64,000 bases of DNA from Nonomuraea angiospora (GTDB taxonomy: Bacteria; Actinomycetota; Actinomycetes; Streptosporangiales; Streptosporangiaceae), in contig NZ_JADBEK010000001.1 of the NCBI RefSeq assembly GCF_014873145.1, positions 12,710,001 to 12,774,000 on the forward strand, read 5' to 3'. Below the pieces are notes generated by a model. It did not search any database and was not told the DNA's origin. It worked only from the letters and a program-made list of their open reading frames with translations. The translations under genes and the position numbers were made by a program. Within the stretch, counting starts at the first letter, position 1. The number at the start of each line of letters is the position of its first letter. This document shows, in pieces, positions 56,452-64,000 of this stretch.

Positions 56452-58146
56452 GTGTCCACCCTCATCATCCTGGTCGTGCTCCTCCTGCTGGTGATCCCCC
56501 CGGCGGCGGGACTCCCGGGCGTGCCGGCGCTGCTCTCCCTCGGCCTGCAGCTGCTGTGCTCGCTGCCGGCGACCCGGCGGCTGCGGGGCTGGTGGCTGGT
56601 GGCCGGCCAGGCGGCGCTGTTCGCCTGGATGGGGCCGGTGCCGTTCGGCGGGCCGTCGGCGTTCTTCACCGCCTCCGTCCTGCTGGTCGCCCGGGGGCCG
56701 CTGCGGTGGGTGCTCTTCGGCGGCGTGACGGCCGCCGCGGGCGTCGTGAACCTCGGCGCCGACGCCTACGTCTGGGTCAACGCGGTGGGCAACACGGCCA
56801 CCCAGGGGCTGGTCGTGTTCGCCCTCACCCGGCTCAGCGACCTGCGCGACGAGCTCCACGCCACCCGGGCCGAGCTGGCCGCGCGGTCGGTGGCCGAGGA
56901 GCGCGAGCGGGCCGGCCACGACCTGGACGCGGTGCTCGGGTCCACGCTGTCACGCGTCATCGGGCTGGCCGCAGCCGGGCGGGCCCGGGAGATCCCGCCG
57001 CTGACCCGGCGGGCGGCGCAGCAGGTCAGGCAGCGCCCCGAGCCGCCGCCGCTCCCGCCGCCCGGCGACCTGACCCCGCGGCTCGCGCTGCCCATCCTGA
57101 CGGTCGTCTACCTGTGGGTCCCGGTCGCCGCGATCATCGTCGTCGCCCGCGCGCCGGTGCCGGCCGGGCTGCGGGTGGCGTACTGGGTCGCGGTCATCGC
57201 GGTGGTCGCGCTGCAGGCCTACCACGCGCTGCCGCGGCCTCCCGGCGCCCGGCCGAGGCACGCCGCCTGGACGCTGCCCGCGCAGCTGCTGCTCGCGTGG
57301 CTGCCGCTGCTCGAACCGGACCGCCCCTACTACCAGCTCGTCGGCTGGGCCGCCGCCGCCCTGCTGATCGTGGTCCCCGCGCCGCGCCTGGCCTGGGCGC
57401 TGTACGCGGCGGTGGTGGCGAGCGTGCCCGCGGTGCTCCTGGCCCGGTCCGGCTCGGCCGCGGGCATCCCGGCGGCCCTGGTGGAGGTGGTCGGCATGTC
57501 GGCGATGTTCTACGGGCTGACCGCCGTGACGCGGCTGGTCTACCAGGTACGCGAGTCGCGGCTGGCGCTCGCCGGGCTGGCCGCGGCCCGGGAGCGGCGC
57601 AGGATCGCCCAGGACGTCCACGACCTGATCGGGTACGGCCTGTCCGCGATCACCGTCAAGGCCGAGCTGGCCGCCCGCGACCCCGCCCGCGCCGAGGCCG
57701 AGCTGGCCGGCGTCGTCACCGTGGCCCGCACCGCGCTCGCCGACCTGCGCGCCATCCCCGGGGACGGCGAACCCGGACTCAGCCTGCCCGCCGAGCTGGC
57801 CTCGGCCCGCGAGGTCCTCGAGGCCACCGGCGCGGTCGTAGAGATCGACCACGATCACGCCCGCCTGCCCGACGGCCTCGACGCCGTGCTCGCCGTCGTG
57901 GTCCGCGAGGCGGCCACCAACGTGCTCCGCCACAGCGAGGCCCGCCACGTGACGATCACCCTGTCCACCGGCGACGACCTCGTACGGCTGCGCGTGGACA
58001 ACGACGGCGTCACCGGCCGCCCCGCCGAGCCCGGCCAGGGCGTCGCCAACCTCACCGCCCGCCTCGCCGCCCGGGGCGGCCGCCTCACGACCGCCTCCCG
58101 GGACCACCGCTTCCGGCTCGACGCGACCCTGCCCGCGCGGCGCTGA
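56452..58146 (+). CDS. Two-component sensor histidine kinase (HisKA_3 type)
   Basis: The 564-residue membrane kinase has N-terminal hydrophobic helices (LIILVVLLLLVIPPAAGLPG and others), a second set of helices around 205-360, a dimerisation/phosphoacceptor helix with His390 (RRRIAQDVHDLIGYGLSAIT), and an HATPase domain (REAATNVLRHSEARHVTITL; GQGVANLTARLAARGG). The arrangement is that of NarL-partner kinases such as DesK. It should phosphorylate the response regulator encoded at 53812. GTG 56452 is the best start found. Confidence 0.88.
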   Translation: MSTLIILVVLLLLVIPPAAGLPGVPALLSLGLQLLCSLPATRRLRGWWLVAGQAALFAWMGPVPFGGPSAFFTASVLLVARGPLRWVLFGGVTAAAGVVNLGADAYVWVNAVGNTATQGLVVFALTRLSDLRDELHATRAELAARSVAEERERAGHDLDAVLGSTLSRVIGLAAAGRAREIPPLTRRAAQQVRQRPEPPPLPPPGDLTPRLALPILTVVYLWVPVAAIIVVARAPVPAGLRVAYWVAVIAVVALQAYHALPRPPGARPRHAAWTLPAQLLLAWLPLLEPDRPYYQLVGWAAAALLIVVPAPRLAWALYAAVVASVPAVLLARSGSAAGIPAALVEVVGMSAMFYGLTAVTRLVYQVRESRLALAGLAAARERRRIAQDVHDLIGYGLSAITVKAELAARDPARAEAELAGVVTVARTALADLRAIPGDGEPGLSLPAELASAREVLEATGAVVEIDHDHARLPDGLDAVLAVVVREAATNVLRHSEARHVTITLSTGDDLVRLRVDNDGVTGRPAEPGQGVANLTARLAARGGRLTTASRDHRFRLDATLPARR

Positions 58147-58213
58147 CCCGGTTGTCACATTCGCGGCGGCCAGTACGTCTTATCTGCGTAGACGCGCCTT
58201 ACCTGACAGCGAG

Positions 58214-58648
58214 GTGAGCCCCTTGATCCCCTATACCGATCCCGACGCCTGGCGGATCGCCATGGACGCCAGCGAGGTGACGCTCTCGGCCGGTCTCGGC
58301 AGCGGCGACTTCGACGGCTCCTTCTACCTGAGCCCGGCCGGGTCGCTGGCGGGCTTCACGCTGCGGCTCTGCCTGCCCGGGATGCCCGAGCTCCTGTGGG
58401 AGTCGGTGAGCCTGGCGGGCGGTCCCGAGGTCCGGGGGAGCAGCCGGCTGCTGCTGGACGGGCGGGTGGCCCGCGCCGACGTGTCGGGGCTCTGCGCGCG
58501 GGTGCCCGTGGGGCGGGCCGGGAGCTCGTACCTGAAGATCGTCCTGACCGCGGCGTTCTCGCCCCTGCGGCTGCGCCGGCCCAGGTGGCGGCTGCGGCCG
58601 GTGACGCTGCGCCTGTTCACCGAGATCCGCCCCGCCGAGTCCGGGTGA
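58214..58648 (+). CDS. Hypothetical protein
   Basis: The 144-residue product is mostly beta-strand-like with no signal or membrane segment; WRIAMDASEVTLSAGLGSGD begins after the start and RLRRPRWRLRPVTLRLFTE closes it. I recognise no family. GTG 58214 follows a weak GCGAGG. Independent promoter likely; 67 bases after the kinase. Confidence 0.55.
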   Translation: MSPLIPYTDPDAWRIAMDASEVTLSAGLGSGDFDGSFYLSPAGSLAGFTLRLCLPGMPELLWESVSLAGGPEVRGSSRLLLDGRVARADVSGLCARVPVGRAGSSYLKIVLTAAFSPLRLRRPRWRLRPVTLRLFTEIRPAESG

Positions 58649-58716
58649 CTCCGGACGCTTCGTAAATGTACGAAGCGTCACGGCACAACCGGCGATCCCG
58701 GCTAACCTGCCGTCTC

Positions 58717-59382
58717 ATGATGTACGGCCCCCAGCAGCAGCCACCGCAGCAGTACAACGCCCCCTACCCCCCACAGCAGCAGCCCGCCTTCGCACCGCCT
58801 CCCGTGGTGATCGACGTCGGCCGCGACGCCAAGGTGAAGGCGCTGATCGGCGGCTCCGTCGCGGGGGTCATCGGGCTCATGGCGGTCTTCTCGGCGCTCG
58901 CCGGGCAGACGACGGGCGGCGCGGGCTCCGCGGTCGCCGTCCTGGTCCTCGGGCTGATCTTCCTGTTCATCGGGTTGCTGCCGATCATCACCTGGCGCAA
59001 GCTCAGCCGGCCGCGCAAGCTCGTCTTCGACGCCTACGGCGTGCGCTGGGACGACCCCCAGGGCCGCCCGTGGGCGGCCCCGTGGGCCGAGCTGTCCGGC
59101 GTGGGCATCTCGCGCACGCAGCAGCGCCGCGTCAAACTGGCCGACTACATCATGCGCAAGACGATGGTCCGCCTCGACCTCTTCCCGGCCGACCCGGGCT
59201 TCCGCGGGCGCCATCCCGACCTGGAGCACCTGTGGGAGTTCCACACGGTCAAGAACGGCTACCGGCTCCCGCTGGGCTCGAACCCCAAGTACATCCCGGT
59301 CATCGAGCACGCCATGCGCCAGTACCGCCCGGCCATCTACCTGGGCATCCGCGACGAGGGCTTCATGGTGGGCCTGGTCTGA
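58717..59382 (+). CDS. Hypothetical membrane protein with Gln/Pro-rich N terminus
   Basis: The 221-residue protein opens with a Gln/Pro-rich tract (MMYGPQQQPPQQYNAPYPPQ), then two membrane helices (GGSVAGVIGLMAVFSALAG; AVAVLVLGLIFLFIGLLPII) and a soluble C-terminal region of about 120 residues with KLVFDAYGVRWDDPQGRPW, resembling membrane PH-like domains. TAACCT ten bases before ATG 58717 suggests a leaderless transcript. Function unknown. Convergent with pcaG. Confidence 0.7.
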   Translation: MMYGPQQQPPQQYNAPYPPQQQPAFAPPPVVIDVGRDAKVKALIGGSVAGVIGLMAVFSALAGQTTGGAGSAVAVLVLGLIFLFIGLLPIITWRKLSRPRKLVFDAYGVRWDDPQGRPWAAPWAELSGVGISRTQQRRVKLADYIMRKTMVRLDLFPADPGFRGRHPDLEHLWEFHTVKNGYRLPLGSNPKYIPVIEHAMRQYRPAIYLGIRDEGFMVGLV

Positions 59383-59387
59383 GGCGA

Positions 59388-59912
59388 TCAGCCGAAGTCC
59401 AGGAAGACGGTCTCCTCGTCGCCCTGCAGGTGGATGTCGAACCGGTAGACGCCCGCCCGCTCCTCCACGGGCACCAGCGTCCGCCCGCGCTCGGGGGGCA
59501 GCGAGCCGAGGAAGGCGTCCGGGACGAAGTAGATGCGCGTGTAGAGATGGTGGAGCAGGCCGCGGGCGAACACGCAGACGCTGATGTAGCCGTTGCCGGG
59601 CGGGAGCGTGCGCAGGGCCCAGCCGCCGTCGGCGTCGGTGGCCACCCGGCCGAACCCGGTGAAGCCGACGCCGCTCCTGCCCAGCAGCGCGCCGCTGACC
59701 TGGTCGCGCCGGAGCGTGCCCGGCGCGCCCGCGAGGCTGCCGGACGGGTCGGCCTGCCAGAACTCCAGCAGCGCGTCGGGCACCGGCTCGCCCGCGCCGT
59801 CGTAGACGTGACCGTGGACGACGATGCCGCCTTCGGCGAGGTCTCCGCCGCGCGGGATCGGCAGCGCGTAGCCGTAGAACGGGCCCACGGTCTGCGAGGG
59901 GGTGGGGTTCAT
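59388..59912 (-). CDS. pcaG: Protocatechuate 3,4-dioxygenase alpha subunit
   Basis: The 174-residue intradiol dioxygenase subunit starts MNPTPSQTVGPFYGYALPI and contains LEFWQADPSG and ISVCVFARGLLHHLYTRIYF. It lacks the full iron-ligand set, as expected of the alpha subunit, and pairs with PcaH to cleave protocatechuate to 3-carboxy-cis,cis-muconate. Its start overlaps the pcaH stop by ATGA. It is the last gene of the pca series in this window; pcaB and the lactone enzymes do not follow, because the next gene is convergent. Confidence 0.92.
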   Translation of the reverse strand: MNPTPSQTVGPFYGYALPIPRGGDLAEGGIVVHGHVYDGAGEPVPDALLEFWQADPSGSLAGAPGTLRRDQVSGALLGRSGVGFTGFGRVATDADGGWALRTLPPGNGYISVCVFARGLLHHLYTRIYFVPDAFLGSLPPERGRTLVPVEERAGVYRFDIHLQGDEETVFLDFG

Positions 59913-60661
59913 CGGCCCTCCTCCATCCAGGTCGCGGCGGGGCCGTCCAGCACGATGTCCCACCGGTAGCCCAGCGACCACTCCGGCACGGACAGGTCGT
60001 GGTCGTAGGCCGAGACCAGCCGCTGCCTGGCCCGCTCGTCGGTCACGGAGTTGAGCACGGGGTCGTAGGGGAACAGCGGGTCGTTCGGGAAGTACATCTG
60101 GGTCACCAGCCGCTGCGTGAAGGCCGTCCCGAACACCGAGAAGTGGATGTGCGCGGGCCGCCAGGCGTTGACGTGGTTGCGCCACGGGTACGCGCCGGGC
60201 TTGATCGTGGTGAAGGCGTAGCGGCCCTCGTCGTCGGTCAGGCAGCGGCCCACGCCGGAGAAGTTGGGGTCGAGCGGCGCGGGATGGTCGTCCCGCTGGT
60301 GCGGGTAGCGGCCCGAGGCGTTGGCCTGCCAGATCTCCACGAGCTGGCCGCGTACCGGGCGGCCGTCGCGGTCCAGCACCCGCCCCTGCACGGTGATCCG
60401 CTCGCCGAGCGGCTCGCCGGCGTGCTGCCTGGTCAGGTCCGCGTCGAACGGCGCGACGTCGGCGACGCCGAAGACCGGCCCGGCCAGCTCGGCCGCCTCC
60501 GGGTCCTTCAGCGCGACGAGCGGCTGTTTGGGGTGGCGCAGCACGCTGCTGCGGTAGGGGGCGAAGTCGCGGTCGGGATGGTTCGCCCGCTCGCCCGCGC
60601 GGGCCTGGTGGACCTCGGCGATCTCGCGGTCGATGTCGGCCTGGGTGAGGGGTGGGGTCAT
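59909..60661 (-). CDS. pcaH: Protocatechuate 3,4-dioxygenase beta subunit
   Basis: The 250-residue catalytic subunit holds the Fe(III) ligands Tyr119 (GRYPHQR), Tyr158 (PGAYPW), His171 and His173 (AHIHFSVFG), with exact spacing 39, 13 and 2 as in characterised enzymes. It cleaves the protocatechuate ring between the hydroxyls with O2. It lies six bases after pcaF and is coupled to pcaG. Confidence 0.95.
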   Translation of the reverse strand: MTPPLTQADIDREIAEVHQARAGERANHPDRDFAPYRSSVLRHPKQPLVALKDPEAAELAGPVFGVADVAPFDADLTRQHAGEPLGERITVQGRVLDRDGRPVRGQLVEIWQANASGRYPHQRDDHPAPLDPNFSGVGRCLTDDEGRYAFTTIKPGAYPWRNHVNAWRPAHIHFSVFGTAFTQRLVTQMYFPNDPLFPYDPVLNSVTDERARQRLVSAYDHDLSVPEWSLGYRWDIVLDGPAATWMEEGR

Positions 60662-60667
60662 CTGCGG

Positions 60668-61816
60668 CTACCTTTCCAGGACGACGGCCAGGCCCTGGCC
60701 GACGCCGATACAGAGGGACGCGAGCCCGGTGCCGGAGCCGGCGGCGGCGAGCCGGTGGGCCAGGGTGCCGGTGATGCGGGCGCCGGAGGCCCCGAGCGGG
60801 TGGCCCAGGGCGATGGCGCCGCCGTCGGGGTTGACGATGGCGGGGTCGAGGTCGGGCAGCTCGGCCAGGCAGCCGAGCACCTGCGCGGCGAACGCCTCGT
60901 TCAGCTCGGCCGACGTCAGGTCGCCGAACCCCTTGCCCGCCCTGGCCAGGGCTTTGCGCGACGCCTCGACGGGGCCGAGCCCGAAGTAGCGGGGTTCGAG
61001 CGCACTGGCCGCGCCGGCGACGATCCTGGCCAGGGGCTCGCGGCCGCGCAGCCCCGCCTCGTCGGTCAGCAGCAGGGCGGCCGCGCCGTCGTTGAGCGGC
61101 GAGGAGTTGCCCGCGGTGACCGTGCCGCCGTCCTTTCTGAACACCGGTTTGAGCCGGGCGAGCTGGTCCAGGCCGGTGTCCTCGCGGATGCCCTCGTCCC
61201 TGGTCAGCCCGCCGATGGGGACGATCTCCCGCTCGAACGACGCCTTGGCCGCCCTCTGGTGGCTGGCCAGCGCGTACGCGTCCTGCTCCGCCCTGGCGAT
61301 GCCGTGCCGGTCGGCGATCAACTCGGCGCCCTCGCCCAGCGGCACGGTGTGCTCGGCGGGCATCCTCGGGTTGACCAGCCGCCAGCCGAGCGTCGTGGAG
61401 ACCAGCTCCTGCCCGCCGGCCGGGAACGCCCTGTCCGGCTTGGGCAGCACCCACGGCGCGCGGGTCATCGACTCCACGCCGCCGGCGATCACGGTGGAGG
61501 CGTCGCCGAGGGCGATCATGCGGTACGCCTGGATGACGGCCTCCATGCCGGAGCCGCACAGCCGGTTGACGGTCACGCCCGGGGTGGTCACGGGCAGGCC
61601 GGCGAGCAGCGCGGCCATGCGGGCGACGTTGCGGTTCTCCTCGCCGGCGCCGTTGGCGTTGCCGAGGATCACCTCGTCGGGGGCCTGCACGTCGTTGCGC
61701 TCGGCGACGGCCCTGACGACGTGGGCGGCCAGGTCGTCGGGGCGGATGCCGGCCAGCGCCCCGCCGTGGCGGCCGAAGGGCGTGCGGACGGCGTCCACGA
61801 CATAGACGGTGTTCAT
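60668..61816 (-). CDS. pcaF: Beta-ketoadipyl-CoA thiolase
   Basis: The 382-residue thiolase has nucleophile Cys87 ([11 protein letters not shown]), the [17 protein letters not shown] motif with the catalytic His and the C-terminal LCIGVGQG Cys region. The last motif is usually CIGGGQG, so one Gly is Val here. It cleaves 3-oxoadipyl-CoA to succinyl-CoA and acetyl-CoA, the final step of the beta-ketoadipate pathway. Other acyl-CoA substrates are possible, but the operon context makes PcaF most likely. ATG overlaps the pcaJ stop by four bases. Confidence 0.9.
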   Translation of the reverse strand: MNTVYVVDAVRTPFGRHGGALAGIRPDDLAAHVVRAVAERNDVQAPDEVILGNANGAGEENRNVARMAALLAGLPVTTPGVTVNRLCGSGMEAVIQAYRMIALGDASTVIAGGVESMTRAPWVLPKPDRAFPAGGQELVSTTLGWRLVNPRMPAEHTVPLGEGAELIADRHGIARAEQDAYALASHQRAAKASFEREIVPIGGLTRDEGIREDTGLDQLARLKPVFRKDGGTVTAGNSSPLNDGAAALLLTDEAGLRGREPLARIVAGAASALEPRYFGLGPVEASRKALARAGKGFGDLTSAELNEAFAAQVLGCLAELPDLDPAIVNPDGGAIALGHPLGASGARITGTLAHRLAAAGSGTGLASLCIGVGQGLAVVLER

Positions 61817-62442
61817 ACCGCCACCTCCGCTTCCGTGCGGTCGCGCAGGTCGGCCACGCTCACGCCGGGCGCGGTCTCGACCAGCCTCAGCCCGTCGCCG
61901 GTCACGTCGAGGACGCCGAGGTCGGTGATGATCCGGTGGACGCACTCCTTCCCCGTCAGGGGCAGCGAGCACTCCTTGACGATCTTCGGCGTGCCGTCCT
62001 TGGCGGTGTGATCCATGATCACGATAACCCGGCCCGCGCCGTGGACCAGGTCCATGGCCCCGCCCATGCCCTTGACCAGCTTCCCCGGCACCATCCAGTT
62101 GGCCAGGTCGCCCCGCGCCGAGACCTGCATCGCGCCCAGCACCGCCACGTCGATGTGGCCGCCCCGGATCATGCCGAACGACAGCGACGAGTCGAAGAAC
62201 GACGCCCCCGGGAGCACGGTCACGGTCTCCTTGCCGGCGTTGATCAGGTCGGGGTCCAGCGCGTCGGGGGCGGGGTAGGGGCCGACGCCGAGGACGCCGT
62301 TCTCCGAGTGCAGGATCACGTCCACGTCGGGCGGCAGGAACGACGGGATGCGGGTGGGCAGCCCGATGCCGAGGTTGACGTAGTCGCCGTCGCGCAGCTC
62401 GGCCGCCGCCCGCGCGACCATCTCGTCCCTGGTCCAGCTCAT
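61813..62442 (-). CDS. pcaJ: 3-oxoadipate CoA-transferase subunit B
   Basis: The 209-residue protein has the catalytic Glu47 in [10 protein letters not shown], which forms the glutamyl-CoA intermediate, and the typical [20 protein letters not shown] segment. With PcaI it moves CoA from succinyl-CoA to 3-oxoadipate. Overlaps pcaI by ATGA. Confidence 0.93.
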   Translation of the reverse strand: MSWTRDEMVARAAAELRDGDYVNLGIGLPTRIPSFLPPDVDVILHSENGVLGVGPYPAPDALDPDLINAGKETVTVLPGASFFDSSLSFGMIRGGHIDVAVLGAMQVSARGDLANWMVPGKLVKGMGGAMDLVHGAGRVIVIMDHTAKDGTPKIVKECSLPLTGKECVHRIITDLGVLDVTGDGLRLVETAPGVSVADLRDRTEAEVAV

Positions 62443-63188
62443 GAGGTGGTCCTCCTCTCGATGCCCTTGTCGGCGGCCTGCTCGGGGGTCAGGACGAGCA
62501 CGCGCTGGACGAACACCCCGGGCAGGTGCACCTCGTCCGGCTCCAGCTCGGTCAGCTCCTCGACCTCGGCGACCGTGACCCGGCCGGCCATCGCGGCGAG
62601 CGGGTTGAAGTTGCGGGCGGCCTTGTTGAAGACCAGGTTGCCGAAGCGGTCACCCTTGGCGGCCCGCACCAGCGCGAAGTCGGTGGTGATGCTGCGCTCC
62701 AGCACGTAGGAGCGGCCGTCGAACTCGCGGACCTCCTTCGGCGGCGAGGCCACCGCGATCGAACCGTCCGGGTTGTGGCGCAGGGGCAGGCCGCCGTCGG
62801 CGACCGGCGTGCCGACCCCGGCGGGGGTGTAGAAGGCGGGGACGCCGGCGCCGCCCGCCCGCAGACGCTCGGCCAGGCTGCCCTGCGGGGTCAGCTCCAC
62901 CTCCAGCTCCCCGGCGAGGTACTGGCGGGCGAACTCCTTGTTGTCGCCGATGTAGGAGGCCGTCACGCGGGCGATGCGCCCGGCCGCCAGCAGGATGCCG
63001 AGGCCGCCGCCGTCCACCCCGCAGTTGTTCGACACCACGCCGATCCCCGTCACGCCGGTGTCGTAGAGGGCCCGGATCAGGACGTTGGGGATGCCGCTGA
63101 GTCCGAAGCCGCCGACCGCGAACGACGCGCCGTCCGACACGCCGGCCAGCGCCTCCTCCGCGGTCGCGACCACTTTGTCTCTCCGCAC
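62439..63188 (-). CDS. pcaI: 3-oxoadipate CoA-transferase subunit A
   Basis: The 249-residue alpha subunit has the CoA-binding [13 protein letters not shown] motif and [15 protein letters not shown]. It is first in the minus-strand pca operon, divergent from the IclR-type regulator across the palindrome at 63216-63237. A general 3-oxoacid CoA-transferase is an alternative, but the operon supports PcaI. GTG start at 63188. Confidence 0.92.
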   Translation of the reverse strand: MRRDKVVATAEEALAGVSDGASFAVGGFGLSGIPNVLIRALYDTGVTGIGVVSNNCGVDGGGLGILLAAGRIARVTASYIGDNKEFARQYLAGELEVELTPQGSLAERLRAGGAGVPAFYTPAGVGTPVADGGLPLRHNPDGSIAVASPPKEVREFDGRSYVLERSITTDFALVRAAKGDRFGNLVFNKAARNFNPLAAMAGRVTVAEVEELTELEPDEVHLPGVFVQRVLVLTPEQAADKGIERRTTS

Positions 63189-63215
63189 GACGCTCCATTC
63201 ATGGGGAGTGTTCGC

Positions 63216-63237
63216 ATAGTGAACTTTAGTTCACTAT
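63216..63237. promoter_or_regulatory. Perfect 22-bp palindrome in the pcaI-pcaR divergent promoter
   Basis: ATAGTGAACT and AGTTCACTAT are perfect 10-bp arms around TT, 28 bases from pcaI and 51 from the regulator gene. This is the expected binding site for the IclR-type regulator on a divergent promoter. Confidence 0.8.
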
Positions 63238-63287
63238 TGTGATGTCGAGTATGCGTACGTGACCGCGCCCGTGTCAAAGGAGTGCCG

Positions 63288-64000
63288 ATGGAGCCTGCGG
63301 GGACCCTGGAACGCGGCCTGGCCGTGCTTCGGGCGCTGACGGCGGATCCCGCCGGGCGCTCGCGCCCCGTGCGGGTGCGCGCCACCGACCTCGTGCGCGC
63401 CACCGGCCTGGCCAGGTCCACGGTCGACCGCGTGCTGGCCACGCTGGTCCACCTCGGCTACGTCCGCGCGGAGGGGCGTGACCTGCTGCCCGCGCCGCGT
63501 CTGATGGAGCTGGGCGAGGCGTACCTCGCCTGCGGCGGCCTGCGCGACCCCCTCGCGCCGCCGGCCGAGCGGCTCGCGGAGGAGCTGGACGAGTCCGTGT
63601 CGCTGGCCGTCGCGGACGGCGACGGGGTGCGCTTCATCGGCCAGTTCACCCGCAGGCGCACCATGTCGGTCGCCTTCCGGGTCGGCGACCTGCTGCCCGC
63701 CGACCGCTGCGCGGCGGGCCTGGCCCTGCGCGACCCCGCCGCGCCGTGGGCCGAGGACGACCAGCTCATCGAGCCGGGCCTGGTCGCGGTCGCGGTGCCC
63801 GTACGCGACCCGCGGGGGCAGGCGGTCTGCGCGGTGAGCGTCGTCAGCCACACCAGCCGGCACACCGCCGCCAGCCTGCGCGACTACGCGCTGCCCCGGC
63901 TGCGCGAGACGGTCGCGGCCATGGAGTCGGCCCTGGCCGAGCCGGCGTCCCGGCCGCCTCTGTCGCCGGGCGACCGAGCCCGCCTCAACGGAGTTGAGGC
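63288..64000 (+). CDS. pcaR: IclR-family regulator of the pca genes (partial, runs off the window)
   Basis: The frame is open from ATG 63288 (AAGGAG nine bases upstream) to the window edge, 237 codons. It has an IclR-type winged helix (ATDLVRATGLARSTVDRVLA, then LGYVRAEGRD) and an effector domain (DESVSLAVADGDGVRFIGQF; CAVSVVSHTSRHTAASLRDY; LRETVAAMES). A divergent position beside pcaI marks it as the pathway activator or repressor responding to beta-ketoadipate or protocatechuate. IclR proteins of this kind are usually about 250 residues, so only the end is missing. Confidence 0.85.
   Translation, partial: MEPAGTLERGLAVLRALTADPAGRSRPVRVRATDLVRATGLARSTVDRVLATLVHLGYVRAEGRDLLPAPRLMELGEAYLACGGLRDPLAPPAERLAEELDESVSLAVADGDGVRFIGQFTRRRTMSVAFRVGDLLPADRCAAGLALRDPAAPWAEDDQLIEPGLVAVAVPVRDPRGQAVCAVSVVSHTSRHTAASLRDYALPRLRETVAAMESALAEPASRPPLSPGDRARLNGVE

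Noticed and set aside
54480..58217. A 1245-codon + frame across the serine hydrolase and histidine kinase
   Set aside because: Wrong frame for both conserved proteins, Arg/Pro/Gly-rich shadow translation.

Overview
The window is 64 kb of very GC-rich, gene-dense chromosome from a high-GC actinomycete, probably a soil filamentous genus. This inference rests on codon bias, frequent GTG starts and ATGA overlaps, leaderless-looking promoters, AfsR-like STAND regulators, an ECF42 sigma factor, a DivIVA-like protein, an F420-type (Ddn-like) oxidoreductase and an actinobacterial IHF-like domain. I see no rRNA, tRNA, CRISPR array, insertion sequence or prophage. No stretch longer than about 300 bases lacks a gene.

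Layout. 1-4.5 kb: end of a PhoX-type phosphatase, an amidase, a membrane protein and a secreted trypsin-like protease. 4.7-7.7 kb: two acyl-CoA dehydrogenases and a frameshifted enoyl-CoA hydratase. 7.7-9.2 kb: cupin plus autoregulated-looking TetR, and a P-loop kinase fragment. 9.3-18.2 kb: a lysine/pipecolate-type catabolic block (ALDH7-like dehydrogenase, FAD amine oxidase, LysR, YdiJ-like D-2-hydroxyglutarate dehydrogenase; divergent hglS and a GntR regulator) around a perfect nested inverted repeat. 18.4-23.3 kb: citryl-CoA-lyase-like protein carrying a minisatellite, class III CoA-transferase, Zn alcohol dehydrogenase, cytochrome P450. 23.3-28.9 kb: hemerythrin-like protein, a two-gene ABC exporter with complementary degenerate ATP sites, a DUF4396 protein and a nucleoside-kinase-like protein. 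28.9-35.7 kb: ECF42 sigma/YCII/DHFR-like operon, DivIVA-like protein, an 8-TM ZIP-like protein with an IHF-like H2TH tail, TetR, CGNR protein, GNAT acetyltransferase, Ddn-like oxidoreductase.

35.8-45.3 kb: a LacI-controlled oligosaccharide operon (GH2, two permeases, lipoprotein binding protein, GH95 fucosidase-type enzyme) with two identical palindromic operators and a strong terminator. 45.5-48.3 kb: a MerR-type promoter driving a HEAT-repeat protein, a MerR-HEAT fusion and an alpha/beta hydrolase. 48.3-52.8 kb: two coupled paralogous STAND regulators, one of which has lost its HTH. 53-59.4 kb: small membrane proteins, a response regulator and a histidine kinase separated by a serine hydrolase, two hypothetical proteins. 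59.4-64 kb: beta-ketoadipate genes pcaI-J-F-H-G with a divergent IclR-type pcaR that runs off the window.

How the genes work together. The clearest pathway logic is at 9-18 kb: pipecolate or aminoadipate semialdehyde to 2-aminoadipate, then (after a transamination not encoded here) 2-oxoadipate to D-2-hydroxyglutarate by HglS and on to 2-oxoglutarate by the FAD/Fe-S dehydrogenase. The pca genes take protocatechuate through ring opening and the final thiolysis, with the middle steps outside the window. A recurring theme is in-frame short tandem repeats at gene starts, linkers and C termini (units of 9, 15, 33, 42 and 45 bp). Assignments come from motif recognition by eye; no database search was run.
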